Shown here piece by piece: positions 23,838 through 32,468 of a stretch of DNA of 64,000 nt (position 1 is the stretch's first letter; every line of letters begins with the position of its first letter). The DNA comes from a virus. Position numbers and translations under genes: made by a program. A model generated the notes under the pieces. The model saw only the letters and a list, made by a program, of their open reading frames with translations. It did no database searches and had not been told where the DNA came from. The stretch lies in the IMG/VR virus record IMGVR_UViG_3300036781_000236, positions 1 to 64,000 of that record. One strand, 5' to 3'.

Positions 23838-23910
23838 CGCCCCGGACGGGATTCGAACCCGTGCATCCGCCTCGACAGGGCGGCATCCTAGGCCACTAGA
23901 TGACCAGGGC
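23838..23910 (-). tRNA. tRNA-Asp(GUC)
   Basis: Acceptor GCCCTGG/CCGGGGC (one GU pair), anticodon arm CCGCC-CTGTCGA-GGCGG, T loop TTCGAAT. Confidence 0.93.
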
Positions 23911-23911
23911 A

Positions 23912-23983
23912 AGCGGGAAGAAGGATTCGAACCTTCGACCATCGGCTTAGGATGCCGCTGCTCTTCCACTGAGCTATCCCCGC
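23912..23983 (-). tRNA. tRNA-Arg(CCU)
   Basis: Acceptor GCGGGGA/TTCCCGC, anticodon loop ATCCTAA, T arm GAAGG-TTCGAAT-CCTTC. Discriminator base U. Confidence 0.9.
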
Positions 23984-23998
23984 GCGACATGGACGCTA

Positions 23999-24029
23999 TC
24001 ACGCCCGCGTGAGAGGCCAGCTATACGAA
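23999..24029 (+). promoter_or_regulatory. Composite palindrome + TATACGA element in tRNA array
   Basis: TCACGCCCGCGTGA (23999-24012), 4 bp, CCAGCTATACGAA (24017-24029), same layout as the other five copies. On the plus strand it points away from the leftward tRNAs, so it may act as an operator or antisense promoter. Confidence 0.55.
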
Positions 24030-24030
24030 G

Positions 24031-24117
24031 CGGAGGAAGTCGGGATCGAACCGACACAGCCCTTACAGGCCATCGCCCTTTTCGAGAGGGGTAAGCACGC
24101 CAGCCTTGCGTTCCTCC
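24031..24117 (-). tRNA. tRNA-Ser(CGA)
   Basis: Class II tRNA with long variable arm. Acceptor GGAGGAA/TTCCTCC, anticodon loop CTCGAAA, T arm GTCGG-TTCGATC-CCGAC. Confidence 0.88.
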
Positions 24118-24121
24118 AAGG

Positions 24122-24175
24122 CGGCGGGAGTGGGATTCGAACCCACGCACCCCGAAGGGCCTAGCGCGCTAGCAA
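24122..24175 (-). pseudogene. tRNA-Ser(GCU) 3' part
   Basis: Anticodon loop TTGCTAG, stem CGCGC, variable arm GGCCC-TTC-GGGGT, T arm GTGGG-TTCGAAT-CCCAC, acceptor TCCCGCC. Pairs with the 5' part at 24702-24733, on the far side of an HNH gene. Confidence 0.65.
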
Positions 24176-24186
24176 CAGAAGTCTCT

Positions 24187-24690
24187 CTAAGAGACACACT
24201 CAAGCGTGTAATCATTGATCTTACGAACTACCAGAAGATTTCGTGTAATCTCAGCGTGGTGATTCGGACAAATAGCAAACATGTTACCTACCTCGTATTT
24301 ACCGCCGTCTTTACCAGGAACAAGCCTATGGATATCAAAGGTTTTAGAATACTCGCACCCTTCAATCATGCAATATGTGAAGAGAAACCTTTCTGACAAA
24401 AAATCTAAACGGCGTGTTGAATCATTTCTTGCTGGACGTTCTCTACCTCTTGTTGGTCTTTGTCGCTTAGCGACACAACTCTTACTACAAAACCGTGACT
24501 TTTTTGAAAAGGGCGAAAACTCCTTATCGCAATTCTCACATCTCTTCGTTGGGAGACGGCGTCGCAACCCATCGCATGCCTTTGAGCAATAGACATTTCG
24601 GCTAATGACTAACTGACTAGGACGCCTATAAATAGGCGTACTACATACCGAGCACACAGTATTGGGTGTTCTCATCGTCTGCTGTGCCAT
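24187..24690 (-). CDS. HNH endonuclease inserted in tRNA-Ser
   Basis: 167 aa. Two N-terminal zinc knuckles (CSVCSTP; CENCDKEF with FCSKSC) and a C-terminal HNH block (DIHRLVPGKDGGKYEVGNMF then CPNHH). Markedly AT-rich against its surroundings. It begins 11 nt after tRNA position 31 and ends 11 nt before position 32 of the same tRNA. Probable homing endonuclease; no group I intron core is recognised. Confidence 0.85.
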   Translation of the reverse strand: MAQQTMRTPNTVCSVCSTPIYRRPSQLVISRNVYCSKACDGLRRRLPTKRCENCDKEFSPFSKKSRFCSKSCVAKRQRPTRGRERPARNDSTRRLDFLSERFLFTYCMIEGCEYSKTFDIHRLVPGKDGGKYEVGNMFAICPNHHAEITRNLLVVRKINDYTLECVS

Positions 24691-24701
24691 AGTGTTTCAG
24701 C

Positions 24702-24733
24702 CGTGCCCTCTTGAACCACTTGAGTACCCCGCC
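24702..24733 (-). pseudogene. tRNA-Ser(GCU) 5' part
   Basis: GGCGGGG-TA, D arm CTC...GAG, G26 and anticodon stem GCACG. The acceptor strand pairs with TCCCGCC of the 3' part (seven pairs, one GU), the anticodon stem in four of five positions. Confidence 0.65.
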
Positions 24734-24792
24734 GAGAACGGCTATGTGGTGCGGGTACTCATGAGCGGCACATAGTCGGGATGGTACCACGC

Positions 24793-24821
24793 TTGCGGTG
24801 CCCCACCCCTATGTGTAGGGT
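24793..24821 (+). promoter_or_regulatory. Leaderless rightward promoter
   Basis: TTGCGG (24793-24798), 17 bp, TAGGGT (24816-24821), then 7 nt and ATG at 24829. Confidence 0.7.
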
Positions 24822-24828
24822 AGCAACC

Positions 24829-25680
24829 ATGACACGAAAAACAGTCAACCGCGATAAGCTGGAGGCATGGCTTGACGAGCAAGGTATCGTCGCTGACGTT
24901 ACGTTGCTGTTCGAGAAGCCACCGAAGGCACCACGCTACGCAGAACGGAACGCCGAAGCCGCACGTCTCTACACCGAAGAACGCCTGACGCTCCAGGAGA
25001 TCGGTGACCGCTTCGGTGTCACCCGAGAATCCGTGCGGCTGTGGTTGAAAGCAGCGAACGTACCGAAGGTTGCGGTGCGGTCCCGGACCACGGAGCGCCG
25101 TAACCTGCGGATCGCCGCGCTGGTGGAACGCCGCGACGAGATGCGCGCGATGTACTTCGAGTGCGGTAACACCCCAGCTTTCGCGAAGCGTCTCGGTGTC
25201 GGACCAGCTATCGCGAAAGGGGTGGTAGACGCGGTGATCGGACGGGATGAGTGGCGGTTAGCGAAAGTGTGCGGTGCTCATCGCGTCTCCGACGACCTCC
25301 TCAGTGGCTATCTCCGTGACGCGGCGGCGCAGGTAGGCCAGGATGTGCCTCTCACCTACAAGGCTTACGACGAGATCGCGGAAGCCCGTGGGTGGCCCAC
25401 ACACCAGACGTTCGAGTTGAGGTGGGGAGGATGGCGCGACGCCTGTTCCGCGAACGGTGTGCGGTGCAACGACGTTCGACGTTCCTACACTCGTAAGTGG
25501 CCCGCGGAGAAGTGCTGGGAGTGCGTCCGCGGACTCGCCGTCGAAATCGGTCGTGTCCCCACAGTCACCGAGTACGAGCTGTGGAGCAAGGGACATCCAG
25601 ACCGTGCGTCGGTTGCGATTGTGCGTCGCCGTATCGGAGGATGGAAGGACGTGATCCGTACCCTCAGCACCGAACTGTGA
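24829..25680 (+). CDS. HTH protein with HNH-associated DNA-binding repeats
   Basis: 283 aa. Residues about 47-70 (LTLQEIGDRFGVTRESVRLW) are a sigma-region-4-like helix-turn-helix. The C-terminal half holds two repeats ending GGWRDAC and GGWKDVI, of the kind found beside HNH homing endonucleases, but no HNH catalytic core. Probably a sequence-specific DNA binder derived from a homing system. Leaderless start; the composite element and tRNA-Leu follow. Confidence 0.65.
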   Translation: MTRKTVNRDKLEAWLDEQGIVADVTLLFEKPPKAPRYAERNAEAARLYTEERLTLQEIGDRFGVTRESVRLWLKAANVPKVAVRSRTTERRNLRIAALVERRDEMRAMYFECGNTPAFAKRLGVGPAIAKGVVDAVIGRDEWRLAKVCGAHRVSDDLLSGYLRDAAAQVGQDVPLTYKAYDEIAEARGWPTHQTFELRWGGWRDACSANGVRCNDVRRSYTRKWPAEKCWECVRGLAVEIGRVPTVTEYELWSKGHPDRASVAIVRRRIGGWKDVIRTLSTEL

Positions 25681-25683
25681 ACG

Positions 25684-25714
25684 TCACGCGGGCGTGACAG
25701 TCCTGCTATACGAT
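25684..25714 (+). promoter_or_regulatory. Composite palindrome + TATACGA element before tRNA-Leu
   Basis: TCACGCGGGCGTGA (25684-25697), 4 bp, CCTGCTATACGAT (25702-25714). TATACG as -10 has TCACGC exactly 17 bp upstream; tRNA-Leu begins 10 nt after TATACG. The clearest case for promoter function of this element. Confidence 0.7.
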
Positions 25715-25722
25715 GCTGGTTC

Positions 25723-25805
25723 GCGCGAGTGGTGGAACGGCATACACGATGCGCTCAAAACGCATTGCCCTTCGGGGCTTGAGGGTTCGAATCCCTCCTC
25801 GCGCA
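25723..25805 (+). tRNA. tRNA-Leu(CAA)
   Basis: Class II tRNA. Acceptor GCGCGAG/CTCGCGC, anticodon arm ATGCG-CTCAAAA-CGCAT, variable arm GCCC-TTC-GGGG, T loop TTCGAAT. The only tRNA on the plus strand. Confidence 0.93.
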
Positions 25806-25811
25806 CTTAGG

Positions 25812-25855
25812 TAGAATGGGGCCAGCGGGCGCGAACCCGCCGACCCCGATACGGG
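25812..25855 (+). promoter_or_regulatory. Promoter-like TAGAAT and hairpin leader of HNH gene
   Basis: TAGAAT (25812-25817) followed by two hairpins, GCGGG-CGCGAA-CCCGC and CCCCG-ATA-CGGGG, in the leader of the HNH gene at 25891. The HNH gene at 29614 has the same arrangement. Confidence 0.45.
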
Positions 25856-25890
25856 GCCACATCACAACCACGACGAAGGAGTAGCCCCGA

Positions 25891-26427
25891 ATGCAGAACA
25901 CTACCGGAGGACTCTGCGAGTGCGGGTGTGGACAGCCAGCTCCTCTTGCTAAGCGGACAGATAGGCGTCAGGGGACTGTCAAAGGAGAGCCACAACGCTA
26001 CATACGTGGTCACAGTATGAAGTCTGGACCCGACGATGTACCTCGTGAGTGTGCTTGTGGGTGTGGAAAACTTACTACCCTGAGAAACGGTCATGCCAAG
26101 AAGTTCGTTCACGGGCATAACTCAGAAGTACGAAATATTACAGAGGCAGACTACACCGTAACCGAAACTGGATTCGGTACACCTTGTTGGATTTGGAATC
26201 GAACCACTAGCGAGGGGCGCGGTAAAGTACAGATTGACAAGAAGAAGACATACCCATATCGTGTCTTGTACACAATGCTAGTCGGAGAAATACCGCAAGG
26301 CTATGTGCTACATCATCTATGTGAGAACCCGCTATGTGTCAACCCCGAACATCTCCAACCAATGACTCAATCAAAACATATTAAACTACATCGAATACCT
26401 GGGCATAACCGAAGATCAGATTCCTAA
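25891..26427 (+). CDS. HNH endonuclease with CGCG zinc motifs
   Basis: 178 aa. Two N-terminal modules (CECGCGQPAPL; CACGCGKLTTL) and a C-terminal HNH_3-type block (YVLHHLCENPLCVNPEHLQP). Related to 29614-30309. AT-rich, rightward, inserted at the end of a leftward neck gene. Probable homing endonuclease. Confidence 0.85.
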   Translation: MQNTTGGLCECGCGQPAPLAKRTDRRQGTVKGEPQRYIRGHSMKSGPDDVPRECACGCGKLTTLRNGHAKKFVHGHNSEVRNITEADYTVTETGFGTPCWIWNRTTSEGRGKVQIDKKKTYPYRVLYTMLVGEIPQGYVLHHLCENPLCVNPEHLQPMTQSKHIKLHRIPGHNRRSDS

Positions 26428-27681
26428 ATCGTTCATTCCTAATAGTGATGCGCAACTAGCATCGCCGCTAGTATTACCGATTGGGCGACTATAACCCTGT
26501 ACGTCTGGACTCCAAACTGCGGCGCGCATCTTCGCGCGCGTTCGGTTGTACGCCGACAGGAACGCGTCAACTGCGACCAGACCAGTCCCAGTGTTGGAGA
26601 AGAAATCAGCGAGCAACTCTCTCTCCACCTCGATTCCTTGCCGGGTGACCTTGGTGACGCCAGCGGGGAGCACGCAGTCCTCACCGTCACCGCACGCGAG
26701 GTACAGCTGACACGCCATCTGCTTCGCGGCCTGCAACCCCAACGGTGGCGGCGGGACACCCCACAAGTAGTCCACCGAGAACGTGCCTGGCTGGTCATCG
26801 TTCAGATCGAGCGCCTGGCATGACGGCCAGAATCCTTGGATGTACGTGGAGTCCGGTGTCGCTCCAGGGAGGCTCATGCGGGTCAGGTACCGCCACTCAT
26901 CGAGCCGGTAGCAGTCGGGGTCAAGCACCTCACCGTTGATCGTCACCTTCAAGATTTGCCGTACGGGGTAGCCGGACAAGCGCACACGGCTAAGTCCGTT
27001 GCAGCCCATCTGCTGACCGTTCTCGTTCCACCATCCCCACCCTGCCCCGTAGCCGCCGCCCCACGCGTACCCGCCCGCGTAACCACCGGGCAGCCACAGC
27101 CACGGCCCTAGCCCGGACGCCCACGAGCACCCGCACGCCTGGTTCATCGGCCGGACGTGAGCGTGAGTCAACCCTGGGAACTGACGACCGGACATTTGGT
27201 ACAGCAGCATCCCCGCCTCCACGGCGACCATGTCCCACACCGCCGCGTTATCCGCGTACGTCGCGGAGCAGCACGCGGCTGCTTCCTGCCCCGTGATCCA
27301 GTTCACCGTTGGCCCCTCGACAGGCATCGGCGGAATGGTGCTGACGGGGCCATACGGGGTGTACACGTAGCCTTGCAACTGGAACTCGTACACCGTCACA
27401 CCGTTCACTTCGGTGACGTTCACGAACCCAGCGGACCCACCGAGATAGAGGGACGCCCAGTTCCCGTAGGCGGCGCTAACGGCCGTCTCGACCTGCGCCT
27501 GCGTAGATCCTTCCGCCAACAAACCCACCTTGTCGGTGCCCCACCCTGTCGTAGAACCACCCTCGAAGTACGCGCACACGATCCACCCGACGGTGCCCTC
27601 TGTCTGTTCGCTGAAATACTGCTCCCACGTCGGGGTGGCTAGACACGACTCGTACGGTGGGTAGGGAGGCAGGACGCTCAT
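26416..27681 (-). CDS. Head-tail adaptor / neck protein
   Basis: 421 aa. The C-terminal AFLSAYNRTRAKMRAAVWSP is typical of actinophage head-to-tail adaptors. The middle has a Gly/Trp-rich stretch (GGYAGGYAWGGGYGAGWGWW). The last 12 nt overlap the convergent HNH gene, so its C-terminus may have been changed by that insertion. Confidence 0.65.
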   Translation of the reverse strand: MSVLPPYPPYESCLATPTWEQYFSEQTEGTVGWIVCAYFEGGSTTGWGTDKVGLLAEGSTQAQVETAVSAAYGNWASLYLGGSAGFVNVTEVNGVTVYEFQLQGYVYTPYGPVSTIPPMPVEGPTVNWITGQEAAACCSATYADNAAVWDMVAVEAGMLLYQMSGRQFPGLTHAHVRPMNQACGCSWASGLGPWLWLPGGYAGGYAWGGGYGAGWGWWNENGQQMGCNGLSRVRLSGYPVRQILKVTINGEVLDPDCYRLDEWRYLTRMSLPGATPDSTYIQGFWPSCQALDLNDDQPGTFSVDYLWGVPPPPLGLQAAKQMACQLYLACGDGEDCVLPAGVTKVTRQGIEVERELLADFFSNTGTGLVAVDAFLSAYNRTRAKMRAAVWSPDVQGYSRPIGNTSGDASCASLLGMNDLGI

Positions 27682-27696
27682 AGGGTCACATGGTAC

Positions 27697-27726
27697 GGGC
27701 GGGGCCAGCCAACGCTAGCCCCGCCC
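27697..27726. terminator. GC-rich hairpin
   Basis: 9-bp stem GGGCGGGGC/GCCCCGCCC with 12-nt loop between two leftward structural genes; no U tract, so it may be an attenuator or RNA-processing site. Confidence 0.5.
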
Positions 27727-27737
27727 ACACGACCTTC

Positions 27738-28394
27738 TTAGGTCGTTGCCTGCGTCTGCCAACCGCACTCGGCGGTCGGGATGGTGGTGTCGTAGAACCA
27801 CCCTCCGGTCGCAGCGATGGCCTGCGGCTGATCACCGAAGATCCCCTCACCCCAGTTCGGGTTCGACCGCGTCCACGCCGTCAGCTTCGGCTGGTTGAAG
27901 TCCATCTGCAACGAGAAGTCGCTCATCTGCCAGTACGACGACGGCCAGATGTACCGGGTGTACGGGAAGTCCGTCACCTGATGGTCGTCCTGCCAGTTGT
28001 CCTGCCACGCCTCGATAGCGACGTTCGGCTGCGTCGGGGCGGCACAGTCAAGCTGGTTCGGCCAGTTCATGCCGATGGCGGCACCGTCCTGCATGATCGA
28101 CGTTCCGCCCGTCAGGATCTCTTCCAGGCCCGGCTCCACCAGACCCTGGTCAAGCTCAAGCGTGAAATACTTGAGCTTGTCGTACCCGTGGTAGAACGCG
28201 ATGATGCAGTCACACCCGCCGATCAGCGGCTTGTCCACTCCGGCCTCGATAGCAGGCTTAGCGGAAAGCATGATCGAGTTGTCCGACACGTACACGTTGT
28301 TCGGTCCCGGAGAAGGGTTCCCGAGACTATCAAGGCGCGTGATACGAACCGCACAGATTTTGATCTGAGCAAAGCACTCAGCAGCAGCAGCCAT
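27738..28394 (-). CDS. Structural protein, 218 aa (tail tube or head protein candidate)
   Basis: Between the capsid and neck genes, with strong GGAGG before ATG. Aromatic- and Asn-rich (MNWPNQLDCAAPTQP, YIWPSSYWQMSDF). An abundant structural protein such as the major tail protein is plausible from position and translation signal. Confidence 0.5.
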   Translation of the reverse strand: MAAAAECFAQIKICAVRITRLDSLGNPSPGPNNVYVSDNSIMLSAKPAIEAGVDKPLIGGCDCIIAFYHGYDKLKYFTLELDQGLVEPGLEEILTGGTSIMQDGAAIGMNWPNQLDCAAPTQPNVAIEAWQDNWQDDHQVTDFPYTRYIWPSSYWQMSDFSLQMDFNQPKLTAWTRSNPNWGEGIFGDQPQAIAATGGWFYDTTIPTAECGWQTQATT

Positions 28395-28428
28395 TTCTAT
28401 TCCTCCTTCCGGGAGATGTATTGCGGGA

Positions 28429-28448
28429 AACCCCCCACTATTGTGGGA
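28429..28448 (-). terminator. Hairpin terminator or attenuator
   Basis: On the minus strand CCTCCCAC-AATA-GTGGGGGG then TTTCCC, just upstream of the 27738-28394 gene. Confidence 0.6.
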
Positions 28449-28462
28449 GGAAGTTTGTTAGG

Positions 28463-29428
28463 TCAGTCTGCCCCGTCGCATTTGATGTAACAACGGTCAA
28501 CCAGAACCGCAGCGTGAATAGCCAGGTCGTAACTCACGACGTAATAGCGCTCGGCCCGGTAGGTGATGCTGTTCGGGACATTGTTCGTTGCTCCCATGCC
28601 GCGGTCGAGTGCTTCGCTCACGTTGTCCGGCTGCGTGAACAACTCCGAACGCCGGATATTGATCGCGCCGGTCGCGTAAATCCACTCCTGCGTACCTGAC
28701 GGCGCGGGGTGGTTCGCGGGATGGGACTCCTCCTGGTTCGCCAATGCGTACCCGAAGTCCGGGATCACGATGTTCCCGTTCAACGTGCGGATGTACCCAG
28801 CGCGGTTGTCGATACGGAACTGCCCCATGATCGTCGCCGCCGCCGGGGTCATGTGGATCACACCGAGCTTCCCCGACATGGCCGCGATGTAGTTCTCCAG
28901 GGTCGCCACACCGTTCACGACGCTGGTAGGTGTGTTGCCGAGCGGGAACGCGGTGTTCACACCATCCGCCAAGTGCGGGTTCGCGGGGATACGTGCCCCA
29001 GTCATAAACTCGTATGCGACAGCGGCACCATCCACCGCCGACAGGGCGACGTTGGCGCGGGCCTTGAACAACTCCTGCCCCTGGTCCCCGGCCCACGACA
29101 CACGAGCCGACGTACACGTCTCGGCAAGCCACACCGTCATCGCGCCGAACGTCGGGTTCTCCAACGTTTCGCCGAAGCCCTTCGTCGTCGCGACGCTCCC
29201 TGGTGCGCACGGGTCATACACGTCCCCCAAATCGGGCGGGTACGGGTACACCGCGACACCGTTGATCCAACGCTCCACACCGTCCGCGTCCACATCCGGT
29301 GTCACCAAGGTCACACCAGGTTCGCTCGCCGTCATCGCGGCCTGCAACAACCCGAACTGCTGCGGAACCGGAGCAGGTCCGTCAACGCGCCAGAGGGGGC
29401 CGAAACCGACGGTCTGGGTGCTGCTCAC
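28463..29428 (-). CDS. Virion structural protein, 321 aa
   Basis: GTG at 29428 after GGGGGTG. Contains ANPHLADGVNTAFPLGN and LSAVDGAAVAYEFMTGAR. Lies directly after the major capsid gene, separated by a rightward HNH gene. Possibly a second capsid-lattice or encapsulin-like protein; family not recognised. Confidence 0.55.
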   Translation of the reverse strand: MSSTQTVGFGPLWRVDGPAPVPQQFGLLQAAMTASEPGVTLVTPDVDADGVERWINGVAVYPYPPDLGDVYDPCAPGSVATTKGFGETLENPTFGAMTVWLAETCTSARVSWAGDQGQELFKARANVALSAVDGAAVAYEFMTGARIPANPHLADGVNTAFPLGNTPTSVVNGVATLENYIAAMSGKLGVIHMTPAAATIMGQFRIDNRAGYIRTLNGNIVIPDFGYALANQEESHPANHPAPSGTQEWIYATGAINIRRSELFTQPDNVSEALDRGMGATNNVPNSITYRAERYYVVSYDLAIHAAVLVDRCYIKCDGAD

Positions 29429-29543
29429 GTGGTCACCCCCGGAAGGGGTGTTGCGGCAGCCGCCCCGAACCATCCGGCCGCCGCAACCCTGAATCCAACA
29501 AAGGATGCTTTCTCAAACAGAAAGAAACAGAAGCGGTGTGTGT

Positions 29544-29578
29544 TATAGTTGGGCCGTAGCGTTGACGCGCTACGGCCC
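29544..29578 (+). promoter_or_regulatory. TATAGT box and 11-bp hairpin leader
   Basis: TATAGT (29544-29549) then GGGCCGTAGCG-TTGACG-CGCTACGGCCC, an 11-bp perfect stem (29551-29578; loop 6 nt) in the leader of the HNH gene. Confidence 0.6.
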
Positions 29579-29613
29579 ATGCAGGCCAGTCCACCATCGA
29601 GAGGAACGAACCT

Positions 29614-30309
29614 ATGAGTAACCCTACCGGAATCTGCAAGTGCGGATGCGGACAGAAGACGACCGTCTCGGAGTACACGTGGGCCAAGTACGGCTACGTG
29701 AAGGGAGAACCGCGCGACTACCTCAAGGGTCACAGCGGACGTGGCAAGCGCTTGAGCGACCCGTCGAAGGATCTTCCCGTGAACCACAACGGCCTGTGCC
29801 TCTGCGGCTGCGGGGAGAAAACACCTATCGCGACCTACACAAATCGTCCCCTCGGGATCTACGAAGGCATGCCCGTTCGTCACATACGAGGACACCAGAG
29901 CAAGCAAAGAAAGAACCTTGAACGCTACAAGGTCACGAACACGGGATTCGAGACTCCATGCTGGCTTTGGACTGGACCCATCGACGTTCAGGGATACGGA
30001 AAGCATGGAGGACGTTCCCAAGTTGCTCACAAGGCAGTTTACGAGAGCATCCGAGGAACCGTTCAGCGTGGTCTTTTCCTTCATCACAAATGCGAACAGA
30101 AGTCGTGTGTGAACCCAGACCACCTCGAACCACTTTCTCGCTCCGAACATATGAGAGAGCACGCCTTGATGCGTATTTCTGAGGACAAGATCGAAGCTAT
30201 ACGCCGTGACGTTTCCGGGGATATTCCCAGAGGAACCGCACGTCGAGTCGCTGAGAAACACGATGTCAGCTACGCACTTGTTTGGCGCATCTGGAAAGGT
30301 CAGAGGTAG
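29614..30309 (+). CDS. HNH endonuclease with CGCG motifs and C-terminal HTH
   Basis: 231 aa. Two N-terminal modules (CKCGCGQKTTV; CLCGCGEKTPI), an HNH block (LFLHHKCEQKSCVNPDHLEP) and a C-terminal helix-turn-helix-like tail (TARRVAEKHDVSYALVWRIW). Paralogue of 25891-26427. Inserted rightward between two head genes. GAGAGGAACG precedes the ATG. Confidence 0.85.
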   Translation: MSNPTGICKCGCGQKTTVSEYTWAKYGYVKGEPRDYLKGHSGRGKRLSDPSKDLPVNHNGLCLCGCGEKTPIATYTNRPLGIYEGMPVRHIRGHQSKQRKNLERYKVTNTGFETPCWLWTGPIDVQGYGKHGGRSQVAHKAVYESIRGTVQRGLFLHHKCEQKSCVNPDHLEPLSRSEHMREHALMRISEDKIEAIRRDVSGDIPRGTARRVAEKHDVSYALVWRIWKGQR

Positions 30310-30394
30310 AGAATTTGGACGCGAGGGGAGTCCCAATGATGGGACTCCCCTCTTCGACCCAAGATTCACGAACGCGGACAGCTTCGGTTCCTTA

Positions 30395-32320
30395 TCAGGA
30401 AGCAGTCGCGTAGGTGTATGGGCAATTGTGATCAGCATAGGGAGCTGCGACGCGTCCGCTGTCACAAGTGCTTGACACAATAGCGAGAGACTGAATCCCC
30501 ACGAAAGCAGAATTCTCAAAGCTCTCACCAAATAGCTGAAATACGTTGGTGCTGTTCAACACGGAGTCGCGGACGATTCCGAGTTCGAGGACTCCGCCGT
30601 CGAGGAACAGATGGCTGCCCTCGGGGAAGAGGTACATGACGACGTTGGACGGGAACGTGTTGAGGACGCCTGCGCCCTGGGTGGCGAACACCTGTCCGCG
30701 TCCTGCTGCGCTGTCGATGTAGTACGTCGGCTCGATGTTGAAGCTGCGGAACAGTGCGGTGACCTTCGCCTCCGTGGTGTCGAACCGCTCGAACTGGCTG
30801 CGGATAACGTCGGAGACGATCAGGTCGACTGCCCAGAACGGCAGCATGAGCCGGAGGATGGCGGTGGGGTCCATGCGGTTCGCGGACCGGACACCGTTCG
30901 CGGCTGCGAGCACCTGCGAGAAGATCGTCGCGGACGCCCCAAGCCCGAGCGAACCGGCGGTGACCTGGGTGCTGTTCGTGTCGATCTGGGTGAGGAGGTT
31001 CGCCTCAGCGAGCCGTGCGTGTGCCGCGAGCGTGGTTTCGGATGCCTGAGCGACCTGCTCCGGGAAGGAGCGGGCACCGAGGTTCCCGAACTGCAAGCAG
31101 TGGTAGATGATGTCCACGTCGGTCTGGACGACTGGAGGGCAGACGACGGTGAGGCACGACTTCTGCGCGGAGGAGCCACCGGCGGCGTCCTGCGCTTCCG
31201 TGATCAGGCCGACGGCGGACGAGAAGGCGCTGAGTCCGGCGGGCTGGACGAAGATGATGCCGCCGCGGTCAGCGTTGAACGACGGCAACGCTGCCTGGAC
31301 GGGCCGCATCGGCGTCGAGAGCATCTGGAGGTTGTAGTACGGCGTCACGGGGTTGCAGAGACCACCGGCTGCGACCAGCGACTGGTCGTAGGGGTTTTCG
31401 ATCTGTGCGCGCTTCAGCTTCTCGAACTGCGTCTTGATGCGCTTCGGGTCGGTGACGGACGCAACAAGCGCCATGTCATCCGTCAGACTCTCGCCCGTGA
31501 GGTGGCGATCCTCGGGATAGGTGTGCCGCCAGTCGGCGCGGGCAACGACATCGTTCTCGCGCATTCCTTCCGGGATGTGACCGTAGGAACGAAGGCGATC
31601 CTGCATGACCTTCGCGACCTCGGTCATCGAATCGAACGCCTCACCAAGAGGCTTGATGTTCGACACCGCTGCACCAGCGGTGAGCGTCACCTTCGCGGAG
31701 CGATGCTCGCGTGGGACGTTCCCGCCGACGGGACGCGGAAGCGGGACACGAACCTGGGCGGCAGCCGTGACAGTCTCGGCCTGCGTCTTGCCCTTCGCCT
31801 TCGCCTTACCGCGAACGTTCGGCATGACCTTCTCACCCGCGGGGATACCGTCGGTCTCGCCTTCGGTGTCCTCGTCGTCCTCAGTGTCCTTCATCGCGGC
31901 CTCCGCGGCGAGCGCGGCAAGTTCGGCGTCCACGTCGGCACCCTCAGCGCCCTCCGTGTCAGCGGTCTCGTCGGTCTCGACCTCGGTGGTGTCTTCCGCC
32001 TCGGCGGTGACACGCGACGCAAGCTCGGTGCGGATCGCGCCAAGCGACTCGACAGCGGCCTTCGCCTCGGCGAGCAGGTCGGCGGGGGTGTACTCGTCCG
32101 TGACGAACTCGGCGGCGTTGTCGCGTGCGGCCTGGACACCAGCGACGATGCTCGCCTCAAGTGCGGAAAGCTCGTCGGCGCTCAGCGCCGAAAGATCGGT
32201 GGGAACGTCCGGGAAAAGGTTGTCGTCGGCGTCGCTGCCGCCGCGCATGACAGGGATCACACGGCCGCGGTAGACGCGGGCGAGGCCCTGCTCGATCAGA
32301 TGCTGCTGGTGCGGGTTCAT
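30395..32320 (-). CDS. Major capsid protein with N-terminal scaffold domain
   Basis: About 641 aa (ATG 32320, AGGAGG 7 nt upstream). Residues 1-170 are acidic and helical (EDTTEVETDETADTEGAEG), like a delta/scaffold domain removed by the prohead protease; a basic Lys/Gly stretch (VRGKAKAKGK) marks a possible cleavage zone. The rest has the HK97-fold pattern (LMLPFWAVDLIVSDV and NVVMYLFPEGSHLFLDGG). Confidence 0.8.
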   Translation of the reverse strand: MNPHQQHLIEQGLARVYRGRVIPVMRGGSDADDNLFPDVPTDLSALSADELSALEASIVAGVQAARDNAAEFVTDEYTPADLLAEAKAAVESLGAIRTELASRVTAEAEDTTEVETDETADTEGAEGADVDAELAALAAEAAMKDTEDDEDTEGETDGIPAGEKVMPNVRGKAKAKGKTQAETVTAAAQVRVPLPRPVGGNVPREHRSAKVTLTAGAAVSNIKPLGEAFDSMTEVAKVMQDRLRSYGHIPEGMRENDVVARADWRHTYPEDRHLTGESLTDDMALVASVTDPKRIKTQFEKLKRAQIENPYDQSLVAAGGLCNPVTPYYNLQMLSTPMRPVQAALPSFNADRGGIIFVQPAGLSAFSSAVGLITEAQDAAGGSSAQKSCLTVVCPPVVQTDVDIIYHCLQFGNLGARSFPEQVAQASETTLAAHARLAEANLLTQIDTNSTQVTAGSLGLGASATIFSQVLAAANGVRSANRMDPTAILRLMLPFWAVDLIVSDVIRSQFERFDTTEAKVTALFRSFNIEPTYYIDSAAGRGQVFATQGAGVLNTFPSNVVMYLFPEGSHLFLDGGVLELGIVRDSVLNSTNVFQLFGESFENSAFVGIQSLAIVSSTCDSGRVAAPYADHNCPYTYATAS

Positions 32321-32468
32321 AGCCATTCCTCCTGGCGCAAAGTTGAAGTTCTCGGTTTGCGCTAGGCGGCTATGACGCCGAGCTACCCAGGAACGACTAT
32401 GGCGTTCGGGTGGGTACGCAGAATCTTACCGTGGTGCGTGGTGGCGTCCCTCAACCAGCGGTCGAGTG

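Noticed and set aside
29425-30531. Minus-strand 368-aa open frame
   Set aside because: Lies opposite the rightward HNH gene, which has recognisable zinc and HNH motifs.
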